Shown piece after piece: positions 63,900 to 64,000 of a stretch of 64,000 nucleotides of DNA. The stretch lies in the NCBI RefSeq assembly GCF_001541095.1, contig NZ_LMXH01000001.1, positions 2,109,382 to 2,173,381 of the forward strand, in the 5' to 3' direction. The position numbers were made by a program, and so were the translations under genes. Position 1 is the stretch's first letter. Every line of letters starts with the position of its first letter. The notes below the pieces were generated by a model, which worked only from the letters and a program-made list of their open reading frames with translations, was not told where the DNA came from and ran no database searches. The stretch is from Paenibacillus sp. FJAT-26967 (GTDB lineage: Bacteria > Bacillota > Bacilli > Paenibacillales > NBRC-103111).

Positions 63900-64000
63900 A
63901 GGGGACTGACCCCTGTTTGTGAGACAGGGATCAAAACACCTTTCAAGTTATGCAGCCAGTCGTCGGAATTCAAGCGGCGACTGGTTATTTAGTTTCGTTT
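63900..64000 (-). mobile_element. IS3-family insertion sequence, right end (cut by window edge)
   Basis: From about 63900 the sequence has the form GGGACTGACCCCTG...GAGACAGGG, close to the terminal inverted repeats of IS3/IS150-type elements. It is followed inward by the 3' end of a transposase frame on the minus strand. The rest of the element lies beyond the right edge, so the outer repeat and target duplication cannot be checked. Confidence 0.6.
63948..64000 (-). CDS. IS3-family transposase, C-terminal end (partial)
   Basis: Reading the minus strand from the window edge gives TKLNNQSPLEFRRLAA and a stop at 63950-63948. This matches the usual end of IS3-family OrfB transposases (...L...SP.EFR...). 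Only 16 codons are inside the window. Confidence 0.65.
   Translation of the reverse strand, partial: TKLNNQSPLEFRRLAA

Noticed and set aside
1..64000. CRISPR arrays, rRNA, tRNA or prophage genes
   Set aside because: No regularly spaced direct repeats, tRNA-like cloverleaf or phage structural genes were seen on either strand.

Overview
The window looks like a chromosome segment of a spore-forming Bacillales species, most probably Paenibacillus. It carries a GerA-type germinant receptor operon, an S-layer-homology (SLH) protein, AGGAGG-type ribosome sites with many GTG and TTG starts, and a large hybrid NRPS/PKS operon. There is no 16S or other marker gene, so the genus is an inference.

Left part (1 to about 15.7 kb), ordinary and partly eroded chromosome: a truncated threonine-aldolase-like gene running off the left edge; a gerA/gerC/small membrane protein/gerB operon (0.8-4.8 kb); an SLH surface protein whose signal peptide lies in a different frame from the rest (4.9-7.5 kb); a gene-poor stretch with the relic of a short-chain dehydrogenase; a DinB-fold protein; a MarR regulator divergent from a short UvrA-like ABC ATPase with a shared palindromic operator; an alpha/beta hydrolase; a YciI/DGPF protein translationally coupled to an ECF sigma factor; and a DUF1801 protein.

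Centre (about 15.96-58.07 kb), one tightly packed 42-kb operon closed by a strong hairpin terminator. The gene order, the adenylation codes and the ketoreductase pattern predict an amicoumacin/xenocoumacin/PM-94128-type dihydroisocoumarin made as an N-acyl-D-Asn prodrug. The parts are a C-A(Asn)-T-E starter NRPS, a ClbP/XcnG-like membrane peptidase to remove the acyl-D-Asn cap, a type II thioesterase, a four-gene hydroxymalonyl-ACP cassette (3-hydroxyacyl-CoA dehydrogenase, FkbH, ACP, acyl-CoA dehydrogenase), a C-A(hydrophobic)-T-KS-AT-KR-T-C megasynthase, an A(Leu)-T protein, and four malonyl PKS modules with KR only in the first and third. That is exactly the reduction pattern needed for 8-hydroxy-3,4-dihydroisocoumarin.

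What does not fit the known pathway is the right-hand end. The last PKS protein carries an extra C-FkbH-T tail whose condensation motif is HNIVSDG instead of HHxxxDG. A second transcription unit (58.2-61.2 kb) then adds a BpsA-like aminopropyltransferase, a GNAT acetyltransferase, another FkbH and another ACP, and a separate gene (61.5-63.8 kb) encodes a protein like the large subunit of N,N-dimethylformamidase. I infer that these add a glyceryl and/or aminopropyl/polyamine decoration, or an alternative release step, not described for this family. The window ends in the 3' end of an IS3-family element. No transporter, PPTase, pathway regulator or release thioesterase domain is present.
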